Shown here one piece after another: positions 43,336 to 51,922 of a stretch of 64,000 nucleotides of DNA. The stretch is taken from positions 1 to 64,000 of the forward strand of contig NZ_QOIN01000073.1 in NCBI RefSeq assembly GCF_003323715.1, in the 5' to 3' direction. Position 1 is the first letter of the stretch, and each line of letters opens with the position of its first letter. The position numbers were made by a program, and so were the translations under genes. The notes below the pieces were generated by a model. That model was not told where the DNA came from. It was given only the letters and a program-made list of their open reading frames with translations, and did no database searches. Source of the DNA: Streptomyces diacarni. Lineage in GTDB: Bacteria > Actinomycetota > Actinomycetes > Streptomycetales > Streptomycetaceae.

Positions 43336-44907
43336 ATGGGGGTTTGCGATGCTATTGGACCAGTTTCTCCACCTTCCGGGTCGCTGCCCATGACCTCTCC
43401 GCACCTGCCGAAAGTGGCTGGAATCGAACCAGCTGTTTCCTCGAATTCCCCGACGTCCCCTGCTTCGTCGGAGCCCGCCGAATCCGCGGCCTCGGCCGCA
43501 CCAGCCGCACCGCCCGCCTCCCCCGCCCCTCCCACAGCTGCCCGGGCCTCCGCCGCACCGGGCACGGACCCGCCGCCAGGGGACCCCCGCTCCCCCCAAG
43601 GCCGTCCACAGGACCACCCACCCGAGGTGAACCCCGGCTCGCCGGCGGACCGCAAACGGATCTGCGACCTGTCCTGCCTGCTCGACCTCACGACCCGGCT
43701 GGCGCGCACCGACCACTTCGACGCCGCACTCCGCGAGACGCTGCGGGCCGGCGGCACCCTCCTCGGCGCCCCGCGCGGCCTGGTCGTCCTCGAACCCGGT
43801 ACGCACCCCGGCGCCGCCCACGGGCCGGTCCCCGAACAGACCCTCGGCATGGGCCTGGGCCGCGCCGAGCTGGGCGAGCTGGAGACCGTCCCCGCCCCCT
43901 CCCCGCCCGCCGGAACGCCCGACGCGGACCATGAACCCGGCGTCGCCTGCCCCGACCTCGCCGCCGCCCCCGGCCTGGGCGCGCACCACCGGCAGGTCGC
44001 CGCCCGCCTCGGCTACTCCGCCACCTACACCGTGCCGCTCACCACCGGCTCCGGCGTCCGTCTGGGCACGGCCGTCTGGCTCTACGACGAGCCGGGCGCG
44101 CCCACCGTGCGCCAGCGGGAGCTGCTGGGCGGCTATATGCGCTACGCCACCGAGCACTGCGCCCACCTGAGCGAACTCGCCCGCATCCGCGAGGAGTCGG
44201 CAGCCCTCGGCGCGGAACTGCTGCCCAGCACGCTGCCCCGGGTCCCCGGCGTCACCCTCGCGGTGCGGCACCGTACGAGCCCGTCCGGCGGCGGCGACTG
44301 GTTCGACGCGCTCGCGCTTCCCGACCGGGCGGTGGGGCTGGCCGTCGGGTCCGTCACCGGGAGCGGCCCCGCTGCGGTGGCCGCCATGGGGCGGCTGCGC
44401 GCCTCCCTGCGCGCGTACGCGGTGATGGAGGGCGAGGATCCGGTCGCCGTCCTGTCCGACCTGGAACTGCTGTTGCGGCTGACCGAGCCGGCCGCCTCGG
44501 CGACAGCTCTGTTCGCGTACGCCGAGCCGGCGGCGCGCAAGGTGCTGCTCGCCGGGGCCGGGCACTGCGCGCCCCTGATCGTGGGGCCCCGCCGCGTCGA
44601 GCCGGTGGAGACGGCGGTCTCGGCGCCGCTGGGGATGCTGGCCTGCTGGGAGGCGCCCAGCGCCGAGGTCGTGCTGGGAGAGGGCGAAACCCTCCTGTGC
44701 TACACCGACGGGCTGCTGCACCGCACGGGCCAGTCCATGGACCGCGCCTTCGCGCGGCTGCGGTCCGCCGCCGCCGGTGCGCCGCGCGCCACGCGTGAGG
44801 ACCCCGAGGCGCTGGTCGACCACGTGCTGCGCACCGTTTTGCCCGCGCCGCTGGCCGACCTGCCCGACCACCCCGAGGACGTCGTCCTGCTGGCCGCCCG
44901 CTTCTGA
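43336..44907 (+). CDS. GAF domain SpoIIE-type protein, degenerate metal site
   Basis: A 523-residue protein. A disordered Pro/Ser/Ala segment (about 20-110) leads to a GAF-like domain (about 115-285) and a PP2C/SpoIIE domain (about 290-520): TSPSGGGDWFDALALPD, VGLAVGSVTGSGPAAV, LCYTDGLLHRTG, HPEDVVLLAA. The first metal-binding Asp is usually in G-D-V-x-G; here it is Ser (VGSVTGSG). Phosphatase activity may be lost. ATG at 43336 has GCGGAG upstream; ATG at 43390 is an alternative. Confidence 0.82.
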   Translation: MGVCDAIGPVSPPSGSLPMTSPHLPKVAGIEPAVSSNSPTSPASSEPAESAASAAPAAPPASPAPPTAARASAAPGTDPPPGDPRSPQGRPQDHPPEVNPGSPADRKRICDLSCLLDLTTRLARTDHFDAALRETLRAGGTLLGAPRGLVVLEPGTHPGAAHGPVPEQTLGMGLGRAELGELETVPAPSPPAGTPDADHEPGVACPDLAAAPGLGAHHRQVAARLGYSATYTVPLTTGSGVRLGTAVWLYDEPGAPTVRQRELLGGYMRYATEHCAHLSELARIREESAALGAELLPSTLPRVPGVTLAVRHRTSPSGGGDWFDALALPDRAVGLAVGSVTGSGPAAVAAMGRLRASLRAYAVMEGEDPVAVLSDLELLLRLTEPAASATALFAYAEPAARKVLLAGAGHCAPLIVGPRRVEPVETAVSAPLGMLACWEAPSAEVVLGEGETLLCYTDGLLHRTGQSMDRAFARLRSAAAGAPRATREDPEALVDHVLRTVLPAPLADLPDHPEDVVLLAARF

Positions 44908-45105
44908 GCGCCCGCACGCCGCACGCATCCCGCCCCCAGAGAAACCGCACGCCGTACGGACCTCGCTCACCCGCCCGCGCGGGCCCTCGCGGGCGGCGTG
45001 GTCCGCCGTCGCGGCCGGGGGAAGGTCACATCCGCACGGCTCTGGACCAGCCACGTGCCACCCATACGATGGAAGGTGGTTTCATCCGTCGAACAGGAGG
45101 CAGAC

Positions 45106-46548
45106 GTGGCAGACGACGCCGCTGACGAGCAGCCGATCAAGCAGCGGAAGAACGGCCTGTACACGGGCGTCTCCGACGAGCTGGCCGAGAACATGAAGTC
45201 CGGCTGGGCGGACACCGAGCAGCACGGCCTGGAGCCGATCGCGCAGGCCGCCGAGCTGGCCGAGCGGCGCGAGAGGCTGTCGGCACGGTTCCCGGGCGAA
45301 CGGCTGGTCGTCCCCGCGGGCAATCTCAAGACCCGCTCCAACGACACCGAGTACCCCTTCAGGTCGTCCGTTGAGTACGCGTACCTGACCGGCGATCTGA
45401 CCGAGGACGGCGTGCTCGTCCTGGAGCCGACGGGTGCGCGCGGCCACACCGCCACGCTCTACCTCCTGCCGCGCTCCGACCGCGAGAACGGCGAGTTCTG
45501 GCTGGACGGCCAGGGCGAACTGTGGGTCGGCCGGCGGCACAGCCTCACCGAGAGCGAGAAGCTCTACGGTCTGCCGTGCGCCGACGTACGCACCGTCACC
45601 GACGCGCTGCGCCGGGCGAGCGGCCCGGTGCGCGCCGTACGGGGGTACGACGCCGGCGTCGAGGCGGCGCTGGCGGACAAGGTGACCGCCGAGCGGGACG
45701 AGGAGCTGCGCGGCTTCCTGTCCGAGATGCGGCTGGTCAAGGACGCGTTCGAGGTCGGCGAGCTGCAGAAGGCGGTCGACTCGACGGTGCGCGGTTTCGA
45801 GGACGTCGTCCGCGTGCTCGACAAGGCGCAGGCCACCTCCGAGCGCTACATCGAGGGAACGTTCTTCCTGCGCGCCCGCGTGGAGGGCAACGACGTCGGC
45901 TACGGCTCGATCTGCGCCGCGGGCCCGCACGCCACCACGCTGCACTGGATGCGCAACGACGGCCCCGTGCGCTCGGGCGAGCTGCTGCTCCTCGACGCCG
46001 GAGTGGAGACCCACACCCTCTACACCGCCGACGTGACCCGCACCCTGCCGATCGACGGCCGCTTCACCGACCTCCAGCGCACGATCTACGACGCGGTCTA
46101 CGAGGCGCAGGAAGCGGGCATCGCCGCCGTCAAGCCGGGCGCCAAGTACCTGGACTTCCACCACGCGGCGCAGCGGGTGCTGGCCGCCAAGCTGGTCGAG
46201 TGGGGCCTGGTCGAGGGCCCGGTCGAGCGGGTGCTGGAGCTGGGTCTGCAGCGGCGCTGGACGCTGCACGGCACCGGGCACATGCTCGGCATGGACGTGC
46301 ACGACTGCGCCGTCGCCCGGCGCGAGACCTACGCCGACGGCACCCTCGAGCCCGGCATGTGCCTGACCGTCGAGCCGGGGCTGTACTTCCAGGCCAACGA
46401 CGAGACGGTGCCCGAGGAGTACCGGGGCATCGGCGTGCGCATCGAGGACGACATCCTGGTCACCGAGGACGGCAACCGCAACCTGTCCGCCGGGCTGCCC
46501 CGCAGCAGCTCCGCGGTGGAGAGCTGGATGGCGGAACTCAGGTCGTAA
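45106..46548 (+). CDS. pepP: Xaa-Pro aminopeptidase (aminopeptidase P)
   Basis: A 480-residue M24 metallopeptidase that removes N-terminal residues preceding proline. An N-terminal substrate-recognition domain (about 60-210) is followed by the pita-bread catalytic domain. Metal ligands: Asp in LLLDAGVET, Asp in TADVTRTLP, His in HGTGHMLGMDVHD, Glu in TVEPGLYF, Glu in GVRIEDDI. GTG at 45106 with AGGAGG upstream. It stands alone between two phosphatase genes. Cytosolic. Confidence 0.9.
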   Translation: MADDAADEQPIKQRKNGLYTGVSDELAENMKSGWADTEQHGLEPIAQAAELAERRERLSARFPGERLVVPAGNLKTRSNDTEYPFRSSVEYAYLTGDLTEDGVLVLEPTGARGHTATLYLLPRSDRENGEFWLDGQGELWVGRRHSLTESEKLYGLPCADVRTVTDALRRASGPVRAVRGYDAGVEAALADKVTAERDEELRGFLSEMRLVKDAFEVGELQKAVDSTVRGFEDVVRVLDKAQATSERYIEGTFFLRARVEGNDVGYGSICAAGPHATTLHWMRNDGPVRSGELLLLDAGVETHTLYTADVTRTLPIDGRFTDLQRTIYDAVYEAQEAGIAAVKPGAKYLDFHHAAQRVLAAKLVEWGLVEGPVERVLELGLQRRWTLHGTGHMLGMDVHDCAVARRETYADGTLEPGMCLTVEPGLYFQANDETVPEEYRGIGVRIEDDILVTEDGNRNLSAGLPRSSSAVESWMAELRS

Positions 46549-46742
46549 CGCCCGTCGAAGTCCTAAAATCCGAGCACGGCGGCGAGGTCAGGAGACACGA
46601 GCGACGACAACGCGCCCGCTGAGCCTGTCACCGGCGAGCGGTCCCCCGGCGGCCCGGCACCCGGCACCCGGCGGGTGTCCCCGCACCGACGGGTGGCCCG
46701 CACCGACGAGTGGCCTGTCACCGACAAGGAAGAGAGCGCGCT

Positions 46743-47858
46743 TTGGTCTCCCGGATGAGGACCGGACTGCTGTCCGCGTTTCCCTTCCTCGCCATGGCCG
46801 TCGTCGGTGCCGCCGACATGACGGGCGGGCCCGGGATCGGGCTGCAGCCGATGATGGCGCTCGGTCCCGCGTTCGCCGGTCTGACCGGTGGCAAACGGCG
46901 CACGGCCGCCGTCGGCGCGCTGGCGCTGGTGCTGACCGTCGCGCTCAGCTTCTACAACGACCAGTTCGGGGAGCGGCGCGGCAACGCCACGCTGATCTCC
47001 GTCGCGGGCGTGTCGGTGGCGGCGCTGGTGGCCACCGCGATGCGGCAGCGGCGGGAGGCCGAGCTGGCCAACGTGCGCTCCATCGCGGAGGCCGCCCAGC
47101 GGGTGCTGCTGCGCCCGGTACCGCGCAGCGCCGGGCGGCTGCGGGTCGCCGTCTCCTACACGTCGGCCGTCGCCGAGGCCCGGATCGGCGGCGACCTGTA
47201 CGAGGTGGTCACCTCGCCGCACGGCGTGCGCGTCATCATCGGGGACGTCCAGGGCAAGGGCCTGGAGGCCGTGGAGACCGCGGCCGTCGTACTCGGCGCC
47301 TTCCGGGAGGCCGCCTACGACGAGTCCGACCTGCCCGCCGTGGGCGAACGTCTGGAGCGGGCGTTGGACCGGCACCTGCTGGGCGAGAAATTCGTGACGG
47401 CGGTGCTGGTCGAAGTGGAACACAGCGAGCGGCCCCGGACGGCGACGCTGCTCAACTTCGGTCACCCGGCGCCGCTCGCGGTGCGCCACGACGGCAGCGT
47501 CCACTTCGCCGAGCCGCCCCGCCGGTGCCTGCCGCTGGGCCTGGGACTGCACGGCAGCGAACCGCCCTTCCCGCACCAGGTGCCCTTCGCCCCCGGCGAC
47601 CAGCTGCTGCTCTACACCGACGGCGTCACCGAAGCCCGGGACGCCGACAACCACTTCTACCCCCTCGACCAACGCGCCCACCTGCTCAAGGACCCCGACC
47701 CCGAGGGAGCGCTGGAGGCCGTCCACCAGGACATCGAGGAACACGTGCGCTCCCCCCTCAACGACGACGCGGCGATGCTGCTGCTGCGCTACCGCAACTT
47801 CCGCGCCGGGCCCGAGCCCGCCACCACCGAGGACCAGCAGGTCGAGCCGACCTCGTGA
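46743..47858 (+). CDS. Membrane SpoIIE-type (PP2C) serine phosphatase
   Basis: A 371-residue protein. Residues about 5-105 carry three to four membrane spans (RTGLLSAFPFLAMAVVGAAD, AAVGALALVLTVALSFYNDQ, LISVAGVSVAALVATA). The C-terminal PP2C/SpoIIE domain has full metal ligands: GGDLYEVV, IIGDVQGKGLEAV, LLYTDGVTEARD, NDDAAMLLL. It probably dephosphorylates STAS anti-antagonists in SigB-type cascades. TTG at 46743 is preferred because AAGGAAGAG lies 8-10 bases upstream; ATG four codons later is too far from it. Confidence 0.85.
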   Translation: MVSRMRTGLLSAFPFLAMAVVGAADMTGGPGIGLQPMMALGPAFAGLTGGKRRTAAVGALALVLTVALSFYNDQFGERRGNATLISVAGVSVAALVATAMRQRREAELANVRSIAEAAQRVLLRPVPRSAGRLRVAVSYTSAVAEARIGGDLYEVVTSPHGVRVIIGDVQGKGLEAVETAAVVLGAFREAAYDESDLPAVGERLERALDRHLLGEKFVTAVLVEVEHSERPRTATLLNFGHPAPLAVRHDGSVHFAEPPRRCLPLGLGLHGSEPPFPHQVPFAPGDQLLLYTDGVTEARDADNHFYPLDQRAHLLKDPDPEGALEAVHQDIEEHVRSPLNDDAAMLLLRYRNFRAGPEPATTEDQQVEPTS

Positions 47859-47937
47859 ACCGGCCGCTCAGAACGCGTGCACCCGTCGCTCAGAAAAACT
47901 CGTGCACCGGCCGCTCGGAAACCCACTCACCACTCGC

Positions 47938-48381
47938 TCAGAACGCGGGCAGCAGTGCTCCGTCGCGGCGGGCCAGCACCTTGTCGAAGCTGACGACCGC
48001 GCCGCCTCGCCCCGGCCGGTTGCAGAACCGCACGTGATCGGCGAGGCACTCGATCAGGTGGAGGCCGCGCCCGCTCTCCGCCTCGTTCCCGCACCGCACC
48101 GGGTCGTATCCGGCGGGAAAACCGGGCCCCGTGTCGGCCACCTCGATGCGGCAGCGGTCACCCTCCAGGTAGGCGGACACGCGGTAGGCACCCGCCAGGT
48201 CACCGGCCGCGCTGCCGTGCTCGACGGCGTTCGCGCACGCCTCGGACAGTGCGAGGCACATGTCGTAGGCCACGTCGGGGTCGACTCCGGCCGCTTCCAT
48301 GGAGCTCAGCAGAAGGTGCCGCGCGAGCGGCACACTGGCGGCTTCGCGCCGTAGCCGGAGAGACCACCACAGGCTGCTCAT
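47938..48381 (-). CDS. RsbW-like ATP-binding regulator
   Basis: A 147-residue Bergerat-fold kinase-like protein. N box ALSEACANAVEHG, G1 VADTGPGFPAGY, G2 ESGRGLHLIECLAD. Anti-sigma or signal-relay kinase. It is convergent with the membrane SpoIIE gene, so these two may be functional opposites. ATG at 48381 after GAGGGTGAG. No sigma or STAS gene is adjacent. Shorter than the kinase at 38.4 kb and without inserts. Confidence 0.85.
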   Translation of the reverse strand: MSSLWWSLRLRREAASVPLARHLLLSSMEAAGVDPDVAYDMCLALSEACANAVEHGSAAGDLAGAYRVSAYLEGDRCRIEVADTGPGFPAGYDPVRCGNEAESGRGLHLIECLADHVRFCNRPGRGGAVVSFDKVLARRDGALLPAF

Positions 48382-48610
48382 GCTCACCCTCCACGCGGCT
48401 CGACACACGGGTTACCTATTGCCTGCGTGTCCGAGCACTACTCGGGCGCGTCGCGATGACCCCCGTACGGCGGAAACCGCCCGCCGTACCGACCGGCCGA
48501 CCGTCTGCCCGGCCCGCACCCGCCGTACGCGCGGGGCCGCCGCCTGCGGTACACCGGGGCCTGTACCTGCCGTATACCGGAAGCGGACGCGGTGAGATGA
48601 TGGCGCCGCC

Positions 48611-49498
48611 ATGACTGCCGGAGCGGACCTGAGACTGCTGCGGGCCGCGGTGTTCGCTGCGGCCTGCGTCACCGTGTCCGCCGCCGGTCACATCCTCGCC
48701 GCGGGCACGATGGTCCCGCTGGTCCCGCTGGCGCTGGGGTTCGGCTGCGTGTTCACGCTCGCCGTGGCTCTCGCCGGACGGGAGCGCTCGCTGCCGGGCA
48801 TCGCCGGGCTGCTCACGCTGGGCCAGTTCGCCCTGCACGTGCTCTTCTCCTTCGGCACGATGGGCGCCTCCGGCTCCGCACAGGCCGCCGCGGGCACGCG
48901 CCCCGGCTCCTCGGACGGCCCCGGCGGGGTGCGGGCGCTGGCCGGAAAGCTGCTGTGCAACCACAGCGCGGCGGGCATGAGCGAGGCCGACGCGCGCCGG
49001 ATCGTCTCCCGCGCGGGGCTCGACCCGGACACCGCCGCCTCCGCCGCGGCGGGCGGCGGCTCGGCCGGGCACTCCGCACACCATGCCGCCCAAGCGGCCT
49101 CCTCGGTGCCGTTCCCCGACACCCCGCTCGACTGCCTGCGGGACGCGGCGCGCGCCGCCGTCGGCATGTTCGACGCACCGATGCTCCTCGGCCACCTGTG
49201 CGCGGCACTGCTGCTCGGCTGGCTGCTGCGGCGCGGCGAGGCGGCGCTGTGGCGCCTGGTGCGGCTGTCGGCCGACGCCGCCGACACGGCCGACGAACTG
49301 GTGGCCGCGCTGGCTCTGAGCCGGGCCCTGGCCTACGTACGGGCGCTGCACGCCGGACTGCTGCCCAAGACACCGGCACGGTCCGTCTTTCCCCGTCCAC
49401 GTGACGAGCGGGCGCCGCGCTCCGTCACACTCGACCACACCGTCCACCGGCGCGGCCCGCCCGCACGCACGGCGGACGCCTTCGCGCTCGCGGCCTGA
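48611..49498 (+). CDS. Membrane protein of copper cluster, His-containing loop
   Basis: A 295-residue protein. About four spans: residues 8-30, 36-55, 63-85 and 190-210 (LGHLCAALLLGWLLR). The central loop has HSAHHAAQ and Cys residues (KLLCNHSAAG, LDCLRD) which could bind metal. The C-tail is basic. It precedes the YcnI gene by 279 bases on the same strand. Not recognised beyond location; the same gene sits near Sco genes in other Streptomyces (recollection). Confidence 0.78.
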   Translation: MTAGADLRLLRAAVFAAACVTVSAAGHILAAGTMVPLVPLALGFGCVFTLAVALAGRERSLPGIAGLLTLGQFALHVLFSFGTMGASGSAQAAAGTRPGSSDGPGGVRALAGKLLCNHSAAGMSEADARRIVSRAGLDPDTAASAAAGGGSAGHSAHHAAQAASSVPFPDTPLDCLRDAARAAVGMFDAPMLLGHLCAALLLGWLLRRGEAALWRLVRLSADAADTADELVAALALSRALAYVRALHAGLLPKTPARSVFPRPRDERAPRSVTLDHTVHRRGPPARTADAFALAA

Positions 49499-49777
49499 CG
49501 GCCCCGCACACGGACGACGACCGCCCCGCGCCCCCTCTTCTCTCCGCTCCCCCACACCGGTGAGCCACGGCAACAGAGCCGTACGCCTTGTGTGCTTCGG
49601 TGAGCCGTACGCCCTGTGCGCTTCCCTGGGCCCTACGTGACCGACCGGAGCGCCGTGCGAGAGAGAGGCGCGCGCGGTCGGGCAGCTGCGCCGTGCGGGC
49701 CGTACCGCACGCCCGCGCGCACGCGTACCCCGCACGCATGCTGCCCGTCATTCGCCCTGTCCGTCAGGAGCACACTC

Positions 49778-50506
49778 GTGAAGAACTCCCACCGCCGCGC
49801 CGTGACCGTCGGCGCGCTCGCCGCCGGCACCCTCATGCTGGTCGCCGGACCCGCCTCGGCGCACGTCAGCGTCGACCCGCAGGAGGCGCCCAAGGGTGGT
49901 TACAGCACCGTCAACTTCAAGGTGCCCAACGAGAAGGACGACGCCTCCACCGTGAAGCTGGAGGTCACCTTCCCCACCGACCACCCGCTGGCGTCCGTGA
50001 TGCCGCAGCCGGTGCCCGGCTGGGACATCAAGGTCGACAAGAAGAAGCTGGACAAGCCGATCGAGACCCACGGCGAAAAGATCACCGAAGCCGTCTCGAA
50101 GGTCACCTGGAGCGGCGGCAAGGTCGAGCCCGGCGAGTTCCAGCAGTTCCCCGTCTCCATGGGACAACTCCCCGAGGACGGGGACCAGCTCGTCTTCAAG
50201 GCCCTGCAGACCTACGACGATGACGACGTCGTACGGTGGATCGAGGAGCAGCAGAAGGGCGCGCCCGAGCCCGAGCACCCGGCGCCGGTGCTGAAGCTCG
50301 CCGCCGCCGAGGAGGACGGGAAGGCCGCGGGGTCCGCGTCGGGCGACGGCAAGGCCACGGAGCAGACGGCGGCCTCCTCCGGCACGGACGCCGACTCCGG
50401 CGACGGCTCCGACACCACCGCACGCGTCCTGGGCGTGGTGGGGATCGTCGTGGGCGTCGCCGGTATCGGCTTCGGCGTCCTGGCGGGCCGCCGCCGCACC
50501 TCCTGA
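49778..50506 (+). CDS. YcnI-type (DUF1775) copper-binding protein
   Basis: A 242-residue extracytoplasmic protein. Signal peptide of 28 residues ends GPASA, so the mature chain begins His (HVSVDPQEAPKGGYSTVNF), the N-terminal His that binds Cu in YcnI. The DUF1775 domain spans 29-170, then a Gly/Asp/Thr linker, and a C-terminal anchor (VLGVVGIVVGVAGIGFGVLAG). GTG start after CAGGAG. Role: copper capture at the membrane surface in the Sco/ECuC delivery path (family and context). Confidence 0.9.
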   Translation: MKNSHRRAVTVGALAAGTLMLVAGPASAHVSVDPQEAPKGGYSTVNFKVPNEKDDASTVKLEVTFPTDHPLASVMPQPVPGWDIKVDKKKLDKPIETHGEKITEAVSKVTWSGGKVEPGEFQQFPVSMGQLPEDGDQLVFKALQTYDDDDVVRWIEEQQKGAPEPEHPAPVLKLAAAEEDGKAAGSASGDGKATEQTAASSGTDADSGDGSDTTARVLGVVGIVVGVAGIGFGVLAGRRRTS

Positions 50507-50540
50507 CCCCACCTGCCCCCTTCTGACCCCGCGGTCCGAC

Positions 50541-50584
50541 GCGGGTGGTGCGGCCCGGCGCGTGAGCCGGGCCGCACCACCCGC
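50541..50584 (+). terminator. 19-bp perfect hairpin between the YcnI-type and sco genes
   Basis: GCGGGTGGTGCGGCCCGGC, 6-base loop, then its exact complement. No U-tract. It lies inside a co-directional copper cluster, so it may partially terminate or act as an attenuator. Confidence 0.65.
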
Positions 50585-50732
50585 GGGCCCCGTGTCCGCC
50601 CCTCTCGCGCCCCTCGCTCCTTCGCCCCCTCGCACTTTTCGACACCGGCCCCGTCACGGCCCCGACACCGATCCCCATACCGACACCGACACGCACACCC
50701 GACCCCGAACCAGCACGAAGCGGATCACCACC

Positions 50733-51398
50733 ATGCGCACTACCAGAACGGTCCCGGCGGCAGCCGCCCTTGTCGCGGCCGCCGCCCTCGCCCTGACCGG
50801 CTGCGGCACCGACGGCGATGACGGCGGCAAGGCCGCCGACAAGCCGGCCACGGTCGAGAAGCAGGAGAAGGGCGGCACGGTCCTCGACCAGCCCTTCGAC
50901 AAGCCCGACCTGACGCTCACCGACACCCACGGCGAGAAGTACGACTTCATCGAGGAGACCAAGGGCCACCCCACGCTCCTCTACTTCGGTTACACCAACT
51001 GTCCCGACGTCTGCCCGCTGACGATGAGCAACATCGCGGTGGCCAAGGCGAAGCTGCCCAAGGAAGAGCAGAAGAAGCTGCGGGTCGTCTTCGTCACGAC
51101 CGACCCGGAGCGGGACACCCCCGAGGAGCTCGGCAAGTGGCTGCGCGGCCAGGACCCGTCGTTCACCGGGCTGACCGGTGACTTCGACACCATCCAGGCG
51201 GGCGCCCGCAGCCTGGGCGTGAGCGTCGAACCGTCGTACAAGAAGAAGAACGGCGACGTCGTCTCCACCCACGGCGCCCAGGTGCTCGCCTTCTCCCCCA
51301 AGGACGACAAGGCGCACGTCCTCTACACCGAGGGCAACACCGACCCGAAGATCCTCGACAGGGAACTGCCCAAGATCATCAAGGGGGAGAACCCGTGA
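50733..51398 (+). CDS. sco: Sco/SenC copper metallochaperone lipoprotein
   Basis: A 221-residue thioredoxin-fold lipoprotein. Lipobox LTGC at about 21-24. Copper site: C-x3-C in YTNCPDVCPLTMS and the His in STHGAQVLAF. Sco proteins pass copper to cuproenzymes and cytochrome oxidase CuA; in S. lividans they also serve the radical copper oxidase GlxA. Its stop overlaps the next start (GTGA). ATG at 50733. Confidence 0.92.
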   Translation: MRTTRTVPAAAALVAAAALALTGCGTDGDDGGKAADKPATVEKQEKGGTVLDQPFDKPDLTLTDTHGEKYDFIEETKGHPTLLYFGYTNCPDVCPLTMSNIAVAKAKLPKEEQKKLRVVFVTTDPERDTPEELGKWLRGQDPSFTGLTGDFDTIQAGARSLGVSVEPSYKKKNGDVVSTHGAQVLAFSPKDDKAHVLYTEGNTDPKILDRELPKIIKGENP

Positions 51399-51922
51399 TC
51401 CCTCGTCCGCTCGGCGCCACGGCTCGCCGTTCACTCGCCGCCACCGCGCTCGGCGCCGCCTGTGTGCTCACCCTGGGTGCCTGCTCCTCATCCCCTTCGT
51501 CCTCTTCGTCCTCCTCGTCCGGAGACAAGGAAGGGAGCGCCGCGGCGACGGGGCGCCCCGAGTTGAAGGTCAGCGGCGCCTACGTGCCGCAGCCGCCCAC
51601 CGACAAGATGGCCGGCGGTTTCCTGACCGTGCGCAACAGCGGCGGCAAGGCCGACAAACTCACCTCCGTCTCCAGTGACGTGGCGGGCGAGGTCGAGATG
51701 CACGAGACGGTCGAACAGCAGATGCGGCAGGTCGAGTCCCTGCCGGTCCCCGCGCACGGCACCCTGAAACTGGCGCGCGGGGGCAACCACCTGATGCTCA
51801 TGGAACTCAAGCACAAGCCGGTCAAGGGCCAGACGGTGACCTTCGTCCTGCACTTCGCCAAGTCCGGCTCCGTCACGGTCAAGGCTCCCGTCGAGGCGAC
51901 GAACTACACACCCGAGAAGTGA
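51395..51922 (+). CDS. ecuC: PCuAC copper chaperone (ECuC-like) lipoprotein
   Basis: A 175-residue protein. Lipobox LGAC at about 27-30, a Ser/Gly linker, then the PCuAC domain with the Met/His ligands: VEMHETVEQQMRQVES and GGNHLMLMEL (H-M-x10-M-x21-H-x-M type). It receives periplasmic Cu(I) and hands it to Sco. GTG at 51395 overlaps the Sco stop by 4 bases; its own stop overlaps the CopC-CopD start. Symbol by analogy with S. lividans. Confidence 0.9.
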   Translation: MIPRPLGATARRSLAATALGAACVLTLGACSSSPSSSSSSSSGDKEGSAAATGRPELKVSGAYVPQPPTDKMAGGFLTVRNSGGKADKLTSVSSDVAGEVEMHETVEQQMRQVESLPVPAHGTLKLARGGNHLMLMELKHKPVKGQTVTFVLHFAKSGSVTVKAPVEATNYTPEK

